DNA of 64,000 nucleotides from Hybos culiciformis. Lineage: Eukaryota; Arthropoda; Insecta; Diptera; Hybotidae. The notes under the pieces are model-generated. The model ran no database searches, was not told the DNA's origin, and saw only the letters and a list, made by a program, of their open reading frames with translations. Shown piece by piece: positions 11,248 through 19,655 of the stretch (its first letter is position 1; each line of letters opens with the position of its first letter). The position numbers were made by a program, and so were the translations under genes. The stretch is from NCBI GenBank assembly GCA_964007475.1, contig OZ023274.1, positions 90,543,213 to 90,607,212 of the forward strand, given 5' to 3'.

Positions 11248-14187
11248 CTACAACAGTTGATCAAGCTTTGAGTTGATTATCCAATTAGTAACATTAAGTT
11301 TGAAGATTGATAACGAAAGAGCTGATTTAATACCTACAGGAAGAGAATTGTAAATTTTGGTGCCACTGTGAGAAATTTTTTGGGTTGTTAATTCCAGCCT
11401 ACAGTATTTAATTAAAAGGTTGTTCGAATTACGAGTGAGTCTCAGGGACTCAGATGGTATAAAATTAAGGGTTTGATATCCAATACTATTTAGGTTTTTA
11501 AATATAAATATGGCAGATTGTCTGATAAGGAGTCCTTTAATTGGTAAAATATTCAGTGATCTGTATAGCAAGATAGACGAATAACGAATATTTATATTAT
11601 GAGTAAGTTTAAGACTTTTATTTTGTATAATTTGAATAGGTTTAATGATAGACACACCAGCATTTGCCCATATAATAGTTAAAGATGATAAATGTGAATG
11701 AATCATTGAAAAATATAATAGTTTTTTTGTAGACAAGCTAAGCATATTCCTATATTTGTAGAGAACTGCAAGTCCTGGTAATAGTTTTTTTCTAAGGTAG
11801 GTAATGTGGTTATCCCATTTAAGATGTTTATTAAGGATAAGACCCAAATACTTAACCTTGTCCGCCTCATATATGGTGGTACCATTTATGTCAATGGACA
11901 AAGGTTCAATTCTTTTATTAATGGATCTAAAAGCTAAAAGGACAGTTTTGTTTGCATTTAAAGTTAATCTATTAATCTTAAGGTAATGACTTATAATATC
12001 AATGTCATGATTGATTAAAGAAAGCATGCTGCTTGTGCTAATCGACGGGTAGAAGAGTGATGTATCATCAGCAAATTGGTACATGCTACCATTCAATGAC
12101 AACAGTGACATGTCATTTATAAATATAAGAAATAGGAGCGGACCCAATATACTTCCTTGAGGAACTCCAATCTTAATAGGTTTAAGACTACTTCTTGAGT
12201 CATCTATTTCGACACATTGAAACCTGTTAATCAATAAATTTTTGAATACTTGTAGGGATAATCCCCTGACCCCAGCAAATTCTAACTTTTTTATCAGTAT
12301 ACTATGATCAACACTATCAAATGCCTTTGCGAAGTCCAAAAATAGTCCCCCTACAAACATACCATTATCAATTGAATGACAGATATAATCTATCAAATGC
12401 ACCAAAGCTGTTTGTGTACCACTACCTGATCGAAATCCAAATTGGAATTTGTAGAAAAAATTATTAGCACAAAGAAAATTGTATAATTGATTATGAATTA
12501 ATTTTTGGATCACTTTGTCAATCACTGGTAGGATTGAGATTGGTCTATAGTTTGATGCATCTTCTCTGTTGCCTGCTTTAAAAATAGGTATAATTTTTTG
12601 TATTTTAAGTTTATCAGGATAAACACCTGTAGATATGATTAAGTTGAATAGCCTAACAAGCAGACTAGTAAATGACTCTTTAGAGTTAATTATGACTTTT
12701 GGAGAAATTCCATCAAAACCGGGTCCCTTGTTAATAGTTAGATTTGAAATAATCAAGGATACCTCATTTGCTGACGTAGGGGAAAATTTGAAAGTTGAAT
12801 CGTTGTAAGTAAGAGTGTTGTAAAAGTTAATGTCATCAGATATATTTGATAAATTATTAGATAAATTATTAGATAAGTTATTAGATAAGTTAGAGGCCAT
12901 AGTCTCTCCGATGGAAACAAAGAAATCGTTTAAACAATTGGATATATTAGAAGCCCCCTCAATAGCTGAACCATCAGAATCCCTTAATTTGGAAATAGTT
13001 ACATGCTTTGGCTTACCTGATAAGGAGTTAAGAAATACCCAAGTTTTTCTCATATCCCCAGAGCATTTATTTAAGCTGTCTTTAAAGTAAGAATTTCTTG
13101 CATTGTCAACAAGTTCACGTACTAATTTACATATTCTTTTATAATTGATGTGAATATCAGGGCAATTTTTATGTTTAGAACATAGTTTCCTTAAATGGTT
13201 TTTATGTTTAATAAGCTTAGCCAAATCACTATTTATCCAAGGCGATATTAAATGCTTAGAATTTAGTTTAACTGTTTTAGAGATTGTGTTGTTATGAACA
13301 GAATTGGTAATCGAATCTAAAATGTAATTATACAGATCATTAGGATCTGAGAATTGATTAATCAAGTCCTCAGAAAAAGAAGTATCAATTTCAGATTTAA
13401 TTCTCTCAAAATCTGTTTTTTTACTAATGAATTCAATGTATTTAGTATTAGGGAGGCAGCAAGAAAATCTGCCAATCAAAGCATTATGATCACTCATGTT
13501 ATTTTCACAAACATCAATTCGAATCTCAGAAAACTTTGTAATATTAGTAAAAATGTGATCAATACAGGAGTTAGATTGAGGCCTCGTCATTAGCTTATTA
13601 CATAATAAAAAATTGTATGAATAAAGGGAATCAATTAATTGGTTACCTACATCGGAATTTAAGGTATTAAGATTGGTATCACCCATAAAAATTGATGGTT
13701 TATTACCTATTGAGCTAAGTATACTATTTAATTTATCCAAAAAAACAGATTCGTTGCATTTAGGTGACCTATAGAAAGAAGTAATAGAAATGGGGTGGTT
13801 ACTGAATTTTATGTCCTTTAAATTAATTTGAATAAAATTACAAAAATCATTGCTATTATTAATTGATGTATCAAACTCAATACCATTCAGAACATATACT
13901 GATGTGCCTCCATAACCATCACTCCTACAAGAATGAATTGATTTATAACCCGGTAAATCATATATTGAAGTTTCTTCTTCACTGAACCATGTTTCTTGAA
14001 AAGCCAAAATATGAATTTGAAACGGAATCTGAGATAGAATACTACGTAGAGAATAAAATTTGTTAATTGAGTTTAAACTACGAACATTGAAACTTAAGAA
14101 ATTTAATATATTATTAGATATATGATCAGCATTAATATAACTTTCAAAACTATCAAAATATTTTTCATTAAAATGAGAAACTATCAT
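11248..14187 (-). CDS. LINE ORF2: APE endonuclease / reverse transcriptase
   Basis: This 979-residue protein nicks target DNA and copies the element RNA by target-primed reverse transcription. The APE-like endonuclease spans about residues 28-240, with the usual landmarks: NVRSL at 34-38, QETW at 64-67, GDTN at 169-172, DH at 210-211 and SDH at 232-234. The reverse transcriptase spans about 480-780: IPIFKAGN at 533-540, YRPIS at 547-551, LDFAKAFDSVDH at 617-628, GVPQGSILGP at 674-683 and catalytic FADDT at 705-709. A C-terminal region of about 200 residues with no named domain follows. No stop or frameshift interrupts it. The ATG overlaps the end of the middle ORF by 20 bases, so translation may depend on reinitiation. 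ORF2 is in the same frame as ORF1, 648 bases downstream. Confidence 0.95.
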   Translation of the reverse strand: MIVSHFNEKYFDSFESYINADHISNNILNFLSFNVRSLNSINKFYSLRSILSQIPFQIHILAFQETWFSEEETSIYDLPGYKSIHSCRSDGYGGTSVYVLNGIEFDTSINNSNDFCNFIQINLKDIKFSNHPISITSFYRSPKCNESVFLDKLNSILSSIGNKPSIFMGDTNLNTLNSDVGNQLIDSLYSYNFLLCNKLMTRPQSNSCIDHIFTNITKFSEIRIDVCENNMSDHNALIGRFSCCLPNTKYIEFISKKTDFERIKSEIDTSFSEDLINQFSDPNDLYNYILDSITNSVHNNTISKTVKLNSKHLISPWINSDLAKLIKHKNHLRKLCSKHKNCPDIHINYKRICKLVRELVDNARNSYFKDSLNKCSGDMRKTWVFLNSLSGKPKHVTISKLRDSDGSAIEGASNISNCLNDFFVSIGETMASNLSNNLSNNLSNNLSNISDDINFYNTLTYNDSTFKFSPTSANEVSLIISNLTINKGPGFDGISPKVIINSKESFTSLLVRLFNLIISTGVYPDKLKIQKIIPIFKAGNREDASNYRPISILPVIDKVIQKLIHNQLYNFLCANNFFYKFQFGFRSGSGTQTALVHLIDYICHSIDNGMFVGGLFLDFAKAFDSVDHSILIKKLEFAGVRGLSLQVFKNLLINRFQCVEIDDSRSSLKPIKIGVPQGSILGPLLFLIFINDMSLLSLNGSMYQFADDTSLFYPSISTSSMLSLINHDIDIISHYLKINRLTLNANKTVLLAFRSINKRIEPLSIDINGTTIYEADKVKYLGLILNKHLKWDNHITYLRKKLLPGLAVLYKYRNMLSLSTKKLLYFSMIHSHLSSLTIIWANAGVSIIKPIQIIQNKSLKLTHNINIRYSSILLYRSLNILPIKGLLIRQSAIFIFKNLNSIGYQTLNFIPSESLRLTRNSNNLLIKYCRLELTTQKISHSGTKIYNSLPVGIKSALSLSIFKLNVTNWIINSKLDQLL
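12848..12895 (-). repeat. Four 12-bp tandem units within ORF2
   Basis: Four copies of a 12-bp unit (GATAAATTATTA / GATAAGTTATTA on the plus strand) encode a run of Asn-Leu-Ser-Asn repeats at about residues 432-448 of ORF2. This is the linker just before the reverse transcriptase. The 12-bp period keeps the frame. It looks like recent slippage expansion that would vary among copies. Confidence 0.85.
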
Positions 14188-14848
14188 GGTCTAAAAAAGA
14201 AATAGATGTATACAAGATTGCTAACAATAAAATCAGATTATAAAATATCCACATTATATTCCACAACGGGTATCCATTGATAATCAAAAAACTTAAAAAC
14301 TTAAAGACAATATATTGTATATACTGAAAAGACATTGGACACTTGATGCAGAATAATAATACTGAGAAAATATCTATAACAGCATGATAATTTGCGTAAT
14401 ACGCCATTACATAATGAATTAAAAACAAAACAATGATCATGGTATCATGATAGAATAGTGATGATATTTGAATATAAATACTAATAATATATAACTGATA
14501 TATAACTACGTCTAGTATATAACTACAACCATAAGGAGCTAAAAAAATATAAGGTAGTATTAGTAAATGGTGCTTATTTTCAGAAATATTTAAGAAAATT
14601 TCTATAAATATGATAATATTTACACATGCAAAAAAATACTGAGATGTACTAGATGACATATAATTTTGAAGGTGAGATGGTGTAGACAGTATAGGCCTCA
14701 TCAACCTTATCAAACTGCAATAACCAATGTGTCTCACCAAGGTTGATTTGAGATACTCAGAACTAAAATTTAAAAAAAAGAACAAAATTAGAATAATAAA
14801 AAATAAATGTATACTTAGGTATGTTAATAGGATATTTATTCTAAAAAA
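14168..14848 (-). CDS. Middle ORF of the LINE: multi-spanning membrane-like protein, -1 frame to ORF1
   Basis: The frame is open for 226 codons between ORF1 and ORF2. The stop just upstream (14849-14851) lies next to a U_UUU_UUA heptamer, so the frame opens exactly where a -1 shift from ORF1 would enter it. A shift there would give about 319 residues of ORF1 plus 224 from this frame. The first ATG is internal, at 14701, giving 177 residues if used alone. The protein is strongly hydrophobic, with about five likely membrane segments separated by short polar loops. Its TAA (14170-14168) lies 17 bases past the ORF2 start. I recognise no family. T-rich DNA encodes F, I, L and Y by chance, so hydrophobicity alone proves little; the length without stops is the stronger sign. 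Coding status is inference. Confidence 0.45.
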   Translation of the reverse strand, partial: FFRINILLTYLSIHLFFIILILFFFLNFSSEYLKSTLVRHIGYCSLIRLMRPILSTPSHLQNYMSSSTSQYFFACVNIIIFIEIFLNISENKHHLLILPYIFLAPYGCSYILDVVIYQLYIISIYIQISSLFYHDTMIIVLFLIHYVMAYYANYHAVIDIFSVLLFCIKCPMSFQYIQYIVFKFLSFLIINGYPLWNIMWIFYNLILLLAILYTSISFLDHDSFSF

Positions 14849-15798
14849 TTATTATTAGATGAATCTGTGATCTTTTTCCGTATAATATCATCGACTGCAG
14901 TCTTCGAATTAATTGCAATGGCATTTTTATCATTTTTATCCAATTTGGCAAAAACTTTTCCCATCCTGCAATAGACCATGTTGAAATTATGTTTTTTTAG
15001 TACATACGCATATTTTAACAAATTCATTGTTTCATGCGTTAATTTTTCAAATATTTGAATTTGTTTAAAAGATGTACTGCTAAGTTTACGTTTATTCATC
15101 ATAATCTCTAATTTCTTCTGATAATTGTTCAGGGTTAAGAAAATTGTTTTAGTTGTACTTTTTCTTTGCTTCTCACTTTTGCCACGCATATAATCCATAT
15201 TCTTGATGTCAATAGTATCCACTTCAACATTTATAGCTTCAAATAGTTTAATGATTACAAGTTGTAATTCATTGTAGTTAGGTGAGGACGAGGGAAAAAC
15301 AAGTCCTTTAATTATTATATCATTTTTTATGGAATTTACTTTTAAGCGATAAATTTCACTTTCCAAATTTTGGATTTTTATATCCCTTTCATTATTCGAC
15401 AAATTGATACTATCTATATTAGATTTCATGGAGCTATAGGAAGAAACTAAATTATCTATTTTTTTATTCATGTCATTCATACTGTTTTGGAAACCATCCA
15501 TTGTATCCAAGATTTTGTTAAGTTTAGACTCAATATTAGATTCATCCTTCCTCTTATCAGTCTGGATTGAGCCGGTAGGTTTCCGCGGTGGATTACATTT
15601 GGGACATAACCACAAAAAACTATCGTTGGAGTTTGTTAACGCTAAAAACTCTTCTTTACTCAGACCTGAACATGGATCTGCATGAATCCATGTATGGCAT
15701 TTGGAGCATTCAGCTGCATTCACATCACCTACATTAGTGCGACAGACATTGCAGACATAAATGGCTTTATTAATTTTACCGCTTTTATCGTTGCCCAT
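14836..15798 (-). CDS. LINE ORF1: PHD-finger, coiled-coil RNA-binding protein
   Basis: This 320-residue protein is the likely nucleic-acid chaperone that packages the element RNA. A PHD-type zinc finger occupies residues 16-68: C16, C19, C31, C34, H39, C43, C65 and C68, with W63 just before the last pair. A charged coiled coil follows at about 85-155. Then comes a segment like the RRM-fold region of LINE ORF1 proteins, with NDIIIKGL at 160-167 and a basic stretch near 206-240. PHD-containing ORF1 proteins are known from the CR1/L2-related LINEs. The start ATG is the first in frame. The last codons are TTT TTA GAA TAA, and the TTTTTTA there is a frameshift-type heptamer. Confidence 0.9.
   Translation of the reverse strand: MGNDKSGKINKAIYVCNVCRTNVGDVNAAECSKCHTWIHADPCSGLSKEEFLALTNSNDSFLWLCPKCNPPRKPTGSIQTDKRKDESNIESKLNKILDTMDGFQNSMNDMNKKIDNLVSSYSSMKSNIDSINLSNNERDIKIQNLESEIYRLKVNSIKNDIIIKGLVFPSSSPNYNELQLVIIKLFEAINVEVDTIDIKNMDYMRGKSEKQRKSTTKTIFLTLNNYQKKLEIMMNKRKLSSTSFKQIQIFEKLTHETMNLLKYAYVLKKHNFNMVYCRMGKVFAKLDKNDKNAIAINSKTAVDDIIRKKITDSSNNNFLE
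14842..14848 (-). promoter_or_regulatory. Candidate -1 ribosomal frameshift site U_UUU_UUA
   Basis: Read on the minus strand in ORF1 frame, the codons are AAT TTT TTA GAA TAA, giving the X_XXY_YYZ heptamer T_TTT_TTA. This is the class used by several retroviruses. The -1 frame has a TAA immediately before it and then stays open for 226 codons. No strong downstream stem or pseudoknot is evident by eye in the AU-rich sequence that follows, which weakens the case. Confidence 0.45.
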
Positions 15799-15930
15799 TC
15801 TAACCTTAATAAATTAGTAAATTAGATCTGGTGATGTGGTTTTTCTTTCTTTTTTTTTTTCTTTATAAGTTTTTATGTTTAACAATTAAACAAAGAAAAC
15901 AAAGAAAAAGATCAGATGACGTGGTGTCAC
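15799..15930 (-). promoter_or_regulatory. Probable 5' UTR/internal promoter region of the LINE
   Basis: LINEs of this group carry their promoter inside the 5' UTR. Two similar 19-base motifs (AGATCTGGTGATGTGGTTT near 15822 and AGATCAGATGACGTGGTGT near 15909) are separated by pyrimidine/purine-rich sequence and could be remnants of a tandem 5' unit. The exact start is not resolved. Confidence 0.35.
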
Positions 15931-18347
15931 AATTTAATTGATGAAATTTCAATAATTCCTCCTTTTATCGATTAATAGGTATCAGAATTCAATTTATAAT
16001 AAATAATATATAATATTTTATAATTTAAAATTTAAAATCAAATTTATTTTTAATTATATTACTTTTCTATTTTTTTATTTAATTTTTTTTTTTATCCTCT
16101 GATCAAAAATTGACGTCTGTATAAGAGCGTTGCCAGAGTACCTGATTAATTATATGTTGACTATATTTAAAGTCTGTAAAAATATCTAGTTTACGTAGAC
16201 TAAAAATTGTTTTGCCTTCCGGTTTTTAAACATCAAAATCGAGAGCAAAAAATAAAAAAAAAAACTCTTTTTGCAGAATTGTTGGAAGAAGTGAAAAGCC
16301 CACAATTTTTGCTGCCTACATATTTCAATTAAACTATTCTTACTCGAAGAGAAATTTGTTCTTAAAATTTCTTGTATTTCTTCATTCTCATAAATAAGTA
16401 AATATACGAATTTTTTCAACTTTTTTCATTATCGATCGACAATGTAATGTTAAGTAAATAAATTACGGGACGTTCAGACCACGAGCTCTAATTTTTGTTA
16501 ACAATTTTAAAGCTCAGTATTTCGTAAGTGAAGCTTGTGAGTTGGTTGTCACTCACTATGAAAATGCCCGGTCTAGATACGTTTGGCCGGCATTTAATTT
16601 CACTCAGTTTTTAATTTAACAGGAAATTGAATTTGACTGAAAAATTTCACTTTAGTTCATATAATTGTTACCATTTTGATTTACTTTCAAATGATGTAAA
16701 ATCTAAATTGGTTTTAAAATGTCAATGAAGTAACGCCCATAGAATGTTATTTGTCATAAAAATAGAAATTTTAGATGTATCACGAACTTCGGTTCCTGAT
16801 TCTGGTATAATGTACTTCGATGGAAGGAAATGGTGGCAAACATACCACTTTTAGATAGATTTGACGAGTAAATATAAATTTTACGTACGCGGTAAAACAA
16901 CACATTTTCAACTAACAACATTACAATACTAAATATTAATTTTAAGTTATGCCTTTTTTTTTTTTTGGTGCGAACACTATTTCAACTGTGAAGTCAGTTT
17001 TTAAGAGGTAACAGCAGAAAATATATATAATTTCTTCATTTTCGGTGCAGTTCAATCATGTGTATAGAATTTATATATACAAGAAGTTAATATAGGAATG
17101 TGCTACTGAATTTTGTATTTAGAAATCATATGGTAGCAAGCGGCAATCATCAATCAACATAAAATTGCGAAAAAAAAAAAAATTATAAAAAACTAGTCGT
17201 GTAATATTTTTGTTGCGCTATTTCCCATGATGATGATCTTAAGAAGATATTGTTTCCATATTTTTCTGTCACCTTAACAAAAGCAATGAACAAAAGATTT
17301 TTTTGTATAAAAAACAAAAAAACATAGTGCTATAAAAGCATTTTTGAGTTTTTAGTCAACAAAAAAAAAAAAATTTAAAAATCAAAAAAGAAAAAAAAAA
17401 ACCAGGTAAGACACATAAAGTGTATTCATTCTTTTTTCAACTGAAAAAATTTTTAATGGCCAGTTCACAAAAACGAAAAAAAAAAAAGCTATGAAAACTA
17501 AAATAAAAAATCCATATATCTATTTTTGTTTTTGTCATCCCAGATAAAAAAACAAAAAATATAAAAGATAAATCTTTTACCTAGATGCTGTAGTGCAGAG
17601 AAAAACAAAAATAAAAAAAAATAATTTTTACACCTGGAATGTGTGACCATTACACCGCCCGCATATCATGTCCAACAATAGAAATAAAATTGCATTCTTT
17701 ATTTTCGAATATTACATATATATGATGTGTATAGACAGCATAATATGGAAAAATAAATGCATTTTCATCCCATTCAATATTGTAGTATGTATATAGCAAT
17801 AATATAATATTGAATCCTTGTCGAAAATATAAAATTACAAACGAAACTAAAATTGAATAGATTTCATGAATATGTAAAATTTAAAGATTTTCAGTATACG
17901 GTTTTTCATTATACAGTTTGGTGCTGCAAAATGGGCTAAACCTTATATAAAATAACCAAGCTAATTGAATAGGATACAATGTCGTTTAACTTGAATTATT
18001 TATTGTGATTGTGTTTTTAAGGTTCTTCTTTTTTTGAAATATCTACTCCTTGTTTATTTGAAATTTATATTATTATTTTGGAGAAATATACTTATAATGG
18101 ATTTCATAGTTTGTAATTAATTTTGAAGTTTTAATAAGTGAATTAATAAATATTAAAATATTTAAACTAGTGAAAAAAGGTTTTTGTGGCTGAGAGTTTT
18201 TCTCCAAAACTTTTTAATCGGAGAAAATATAAAAATACTAAATTTGTACTCAGGGCACTTATATTCGGAATGAAAATCCAGCCACTTAATAACTTATCAG
18301 TTGCTGTAAAGTATAGCTAGTGTGATGAATCTGACTATTTGGATTTA
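15931..18347. other. AT-rich desert, nothing recognised
   Basis: No exon with recognisable similarity. Slightly more GC-rich patches lie at about 16466-16640 and 16770-16850, without long frames or clear inverted repeats. The 77-codon minus-strand frame at 16186-16419 shows no family features. Confidence 0.45.
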
Positions 18348-18919
18348 ATCATAAAGCAAGTATAAGTAGAGGAATTAGTCCCATACAAAAAATGCTAATA
18401 AAAATAGTGAAACAAAAAATCCATATCACAACCCCATGAGCTAATAAAAATAGTGCTAATAAAAATAGTGAAACAAAAAATCCATATCACAACCCCATGA
18501 GCTTTTTTTTTTTTCGTATTTTTTGAGAATTCCACTCTCACAAATGCTCTTAAAACTTCAAAAATAGAGTACGATTCAAATCACTTGACCAATCCGTTAT
18601 GCAAAGGTTTCCCTTTCCATTACAAAATTCCATACAAAATCTCATGAGCTTTTTTTCTTAAATAATTTCCCCTAAATTTTGTATGGAATTTTGTAATGGA
18701 AAGGGAAAGCTTTGCATAACGGATTGGTCAAGTCATTTGAATCGTACTCTAACAACTGTTCTATACAATTTTTAAAGTTTTAAAAGGTTTTGTGAGAGTG
18801 GAAGTCTAAAAAATACAAAAAAAAAGCTCTTGGAATTGTGATATGGATTTTTTGTTTCACTATTTTTATTAGCATTTTTTGTATGGGACTAATTCCTCTA
18901 TTTATACTTCCTTTATGAT
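18348..18919. mobile_element. Foldback/MITE element with ~240-bp inverted arms (572 bp)
   Basis: The two halves are near-perfect reverse complements. The left arm runs ATCATAAAG, GAGGAATTAGTCCCATAC, a TATTTTTATTAGC-complementary stretch, AACGGATTGG-complementary sequence, CCCTTTCCATTACAAAATTC and so on. The same blocks return inverted to CTTTATGAT at the right end, around a centre near 18640-18660. Possible 3-bp TTA target duplications flank it (18345-18347 and 18920-18922). No coding capacity. Such symmetric elements can be transcribed into long hairpin RNA. Confidence 0.85.
18391..18503. repeat. Internal direct duplication in the left arm of the foldback
   Basis: A segment of about 58 bp (GCTAATAAAAATAGTGAAAC through CCATATCACAACCCCATGAG) occurs twice in a row in the left arm but once in the right arm. 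This local duplication happened after the palindrome formed. Confidence 0.8.
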
Positions 18920-19011
18920 TTAATAGACAAAGTGTCAAAAAATTATTAATTTGAATCAAGTATTTCTGTTATAAGTTATTGTTCAACTTAACTAATAATC
19001 TAAAAAAAATA

Positions 19012-19303
19012 AAATTACTTTGGTTAAGTATTTAAAAACAAACTAATTGTTTTGGTTTTACTAACTGGTTGTACCCACAAGCGATGCTCATTTATGTAGG
19101 TACGTCGCGGCAATAAAAAATGCATATTTTTTCATTTCAAGGGCATTACAAATATCTTATTATATATTTTGACTTCAAATTTAATAGTTTGGAGAAGAAA
19201 CCTTTCAAATGAAATATCATAGATACCCATAGATATATGGATTCTCATCGTAATTTGGACTCCCAGTACGCCTTGGACACAATTGAGGGCAAAAATTAAT
19301 TAG
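19012..19303 (+). repeat. Dispersed ~290-bp repeat, copy 2
   Basis: Second copy of the repeat at 9144-9432, same strand, with the same blocks in the same order (TTACTTTGGTTAAGTATTT to AATTGAGGGCAAAAATTAAT). It differs by a few substitutions and small indels, such as missing bases before CCTTGGACAC. Two copies in 10 kb suggest a common family in this genome. Confidence 0.85.
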
Positions 19304-19469
19304 ATTGCTATTTTCGTGAATCAACTGGAAATTTTAAAAGATCAGAAATAAATACAAAAATACCTAGAGAATATATTTCAAAAAACTTAACTTTGCATTA
19401 ATTTACAGCAAGAATGCAAGTATGTATTTGTTAAATATATAAAAATTTACTATAATATTATAAAAAGAG

Positions 19470-19655
19470 AGTACCCTGATTGACCGAGTGACTGCCTGCT
19501 ACTGAAGTTAGAAAGACAACATTTGGACATTGTATGTTCGTTTTTCAATATACGCAGGCACGCATTAAGAACGATTTTTGAAAATCCGATATCTAAGGAG
19601 CTAAAATAGATGGTTTTCCTGCCCAATTTCGTGTCACATGAGAGAAATTAAAAAG
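19470..19655 (+). repeat. Degenerate dispersed-repeat fragment
   Basis: The run GATTGACCGAGTGACTGCC, then GCAGGCACGCATTAAGAACG and TTTTTGAAAATCCGATATC followed by CTAAGGAGCTAAAATAG, resembles a widespread insect repeat pattern I recall ('...GCATCCGCTAAGAA... TTTTTGAAAATTC... CTAAGGGG...'). Family naming is inference from memory of the pattern; the boundaries are not visible. Confidence 0.4.

Larger units (their letters stand above)
10598..15930 (-). mobile_element. Near-complete CR1/Jockey-type non-LTR retrotransposon
   Basis: Read on the minus strand, the element runs 5' UTR, ORF1 (15798-14836), middle ORF (14848-14168), ORF2 (14187-11248), a ~650-base 3' UTR, an AATAAA signal and an 18-base A tail (10615-10598, seen as T on the plus strand). 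Both main ORFs are free of stops and frameshifts, which points to a recent insertion. There are no LTRs. The PHD-finger ORF1 and the APE-type endonuclease plus FADDT reverse transcriptase without integrase are the layout of the CR1/L2/Rex1-Jockey group; the exact clade needs a tree. The 5' boundary is approximate: I could not find a clear target-site duplication matching the sequence left of the tail. Confidence 0.9.

Noticed and set aside
12830..13090. Plus-strand frame inside the LINE
   Set aside because: Antisense shadow of ORF2; its repeats are the complement of the 12-bp units.
16120..16160. Possible target duplication of the LINE (AAGAGCGTTGCC versus AAGCGCTTTGTC left of the tail)
   Set aside because: Matches are too poor to fix the 5' boundary.
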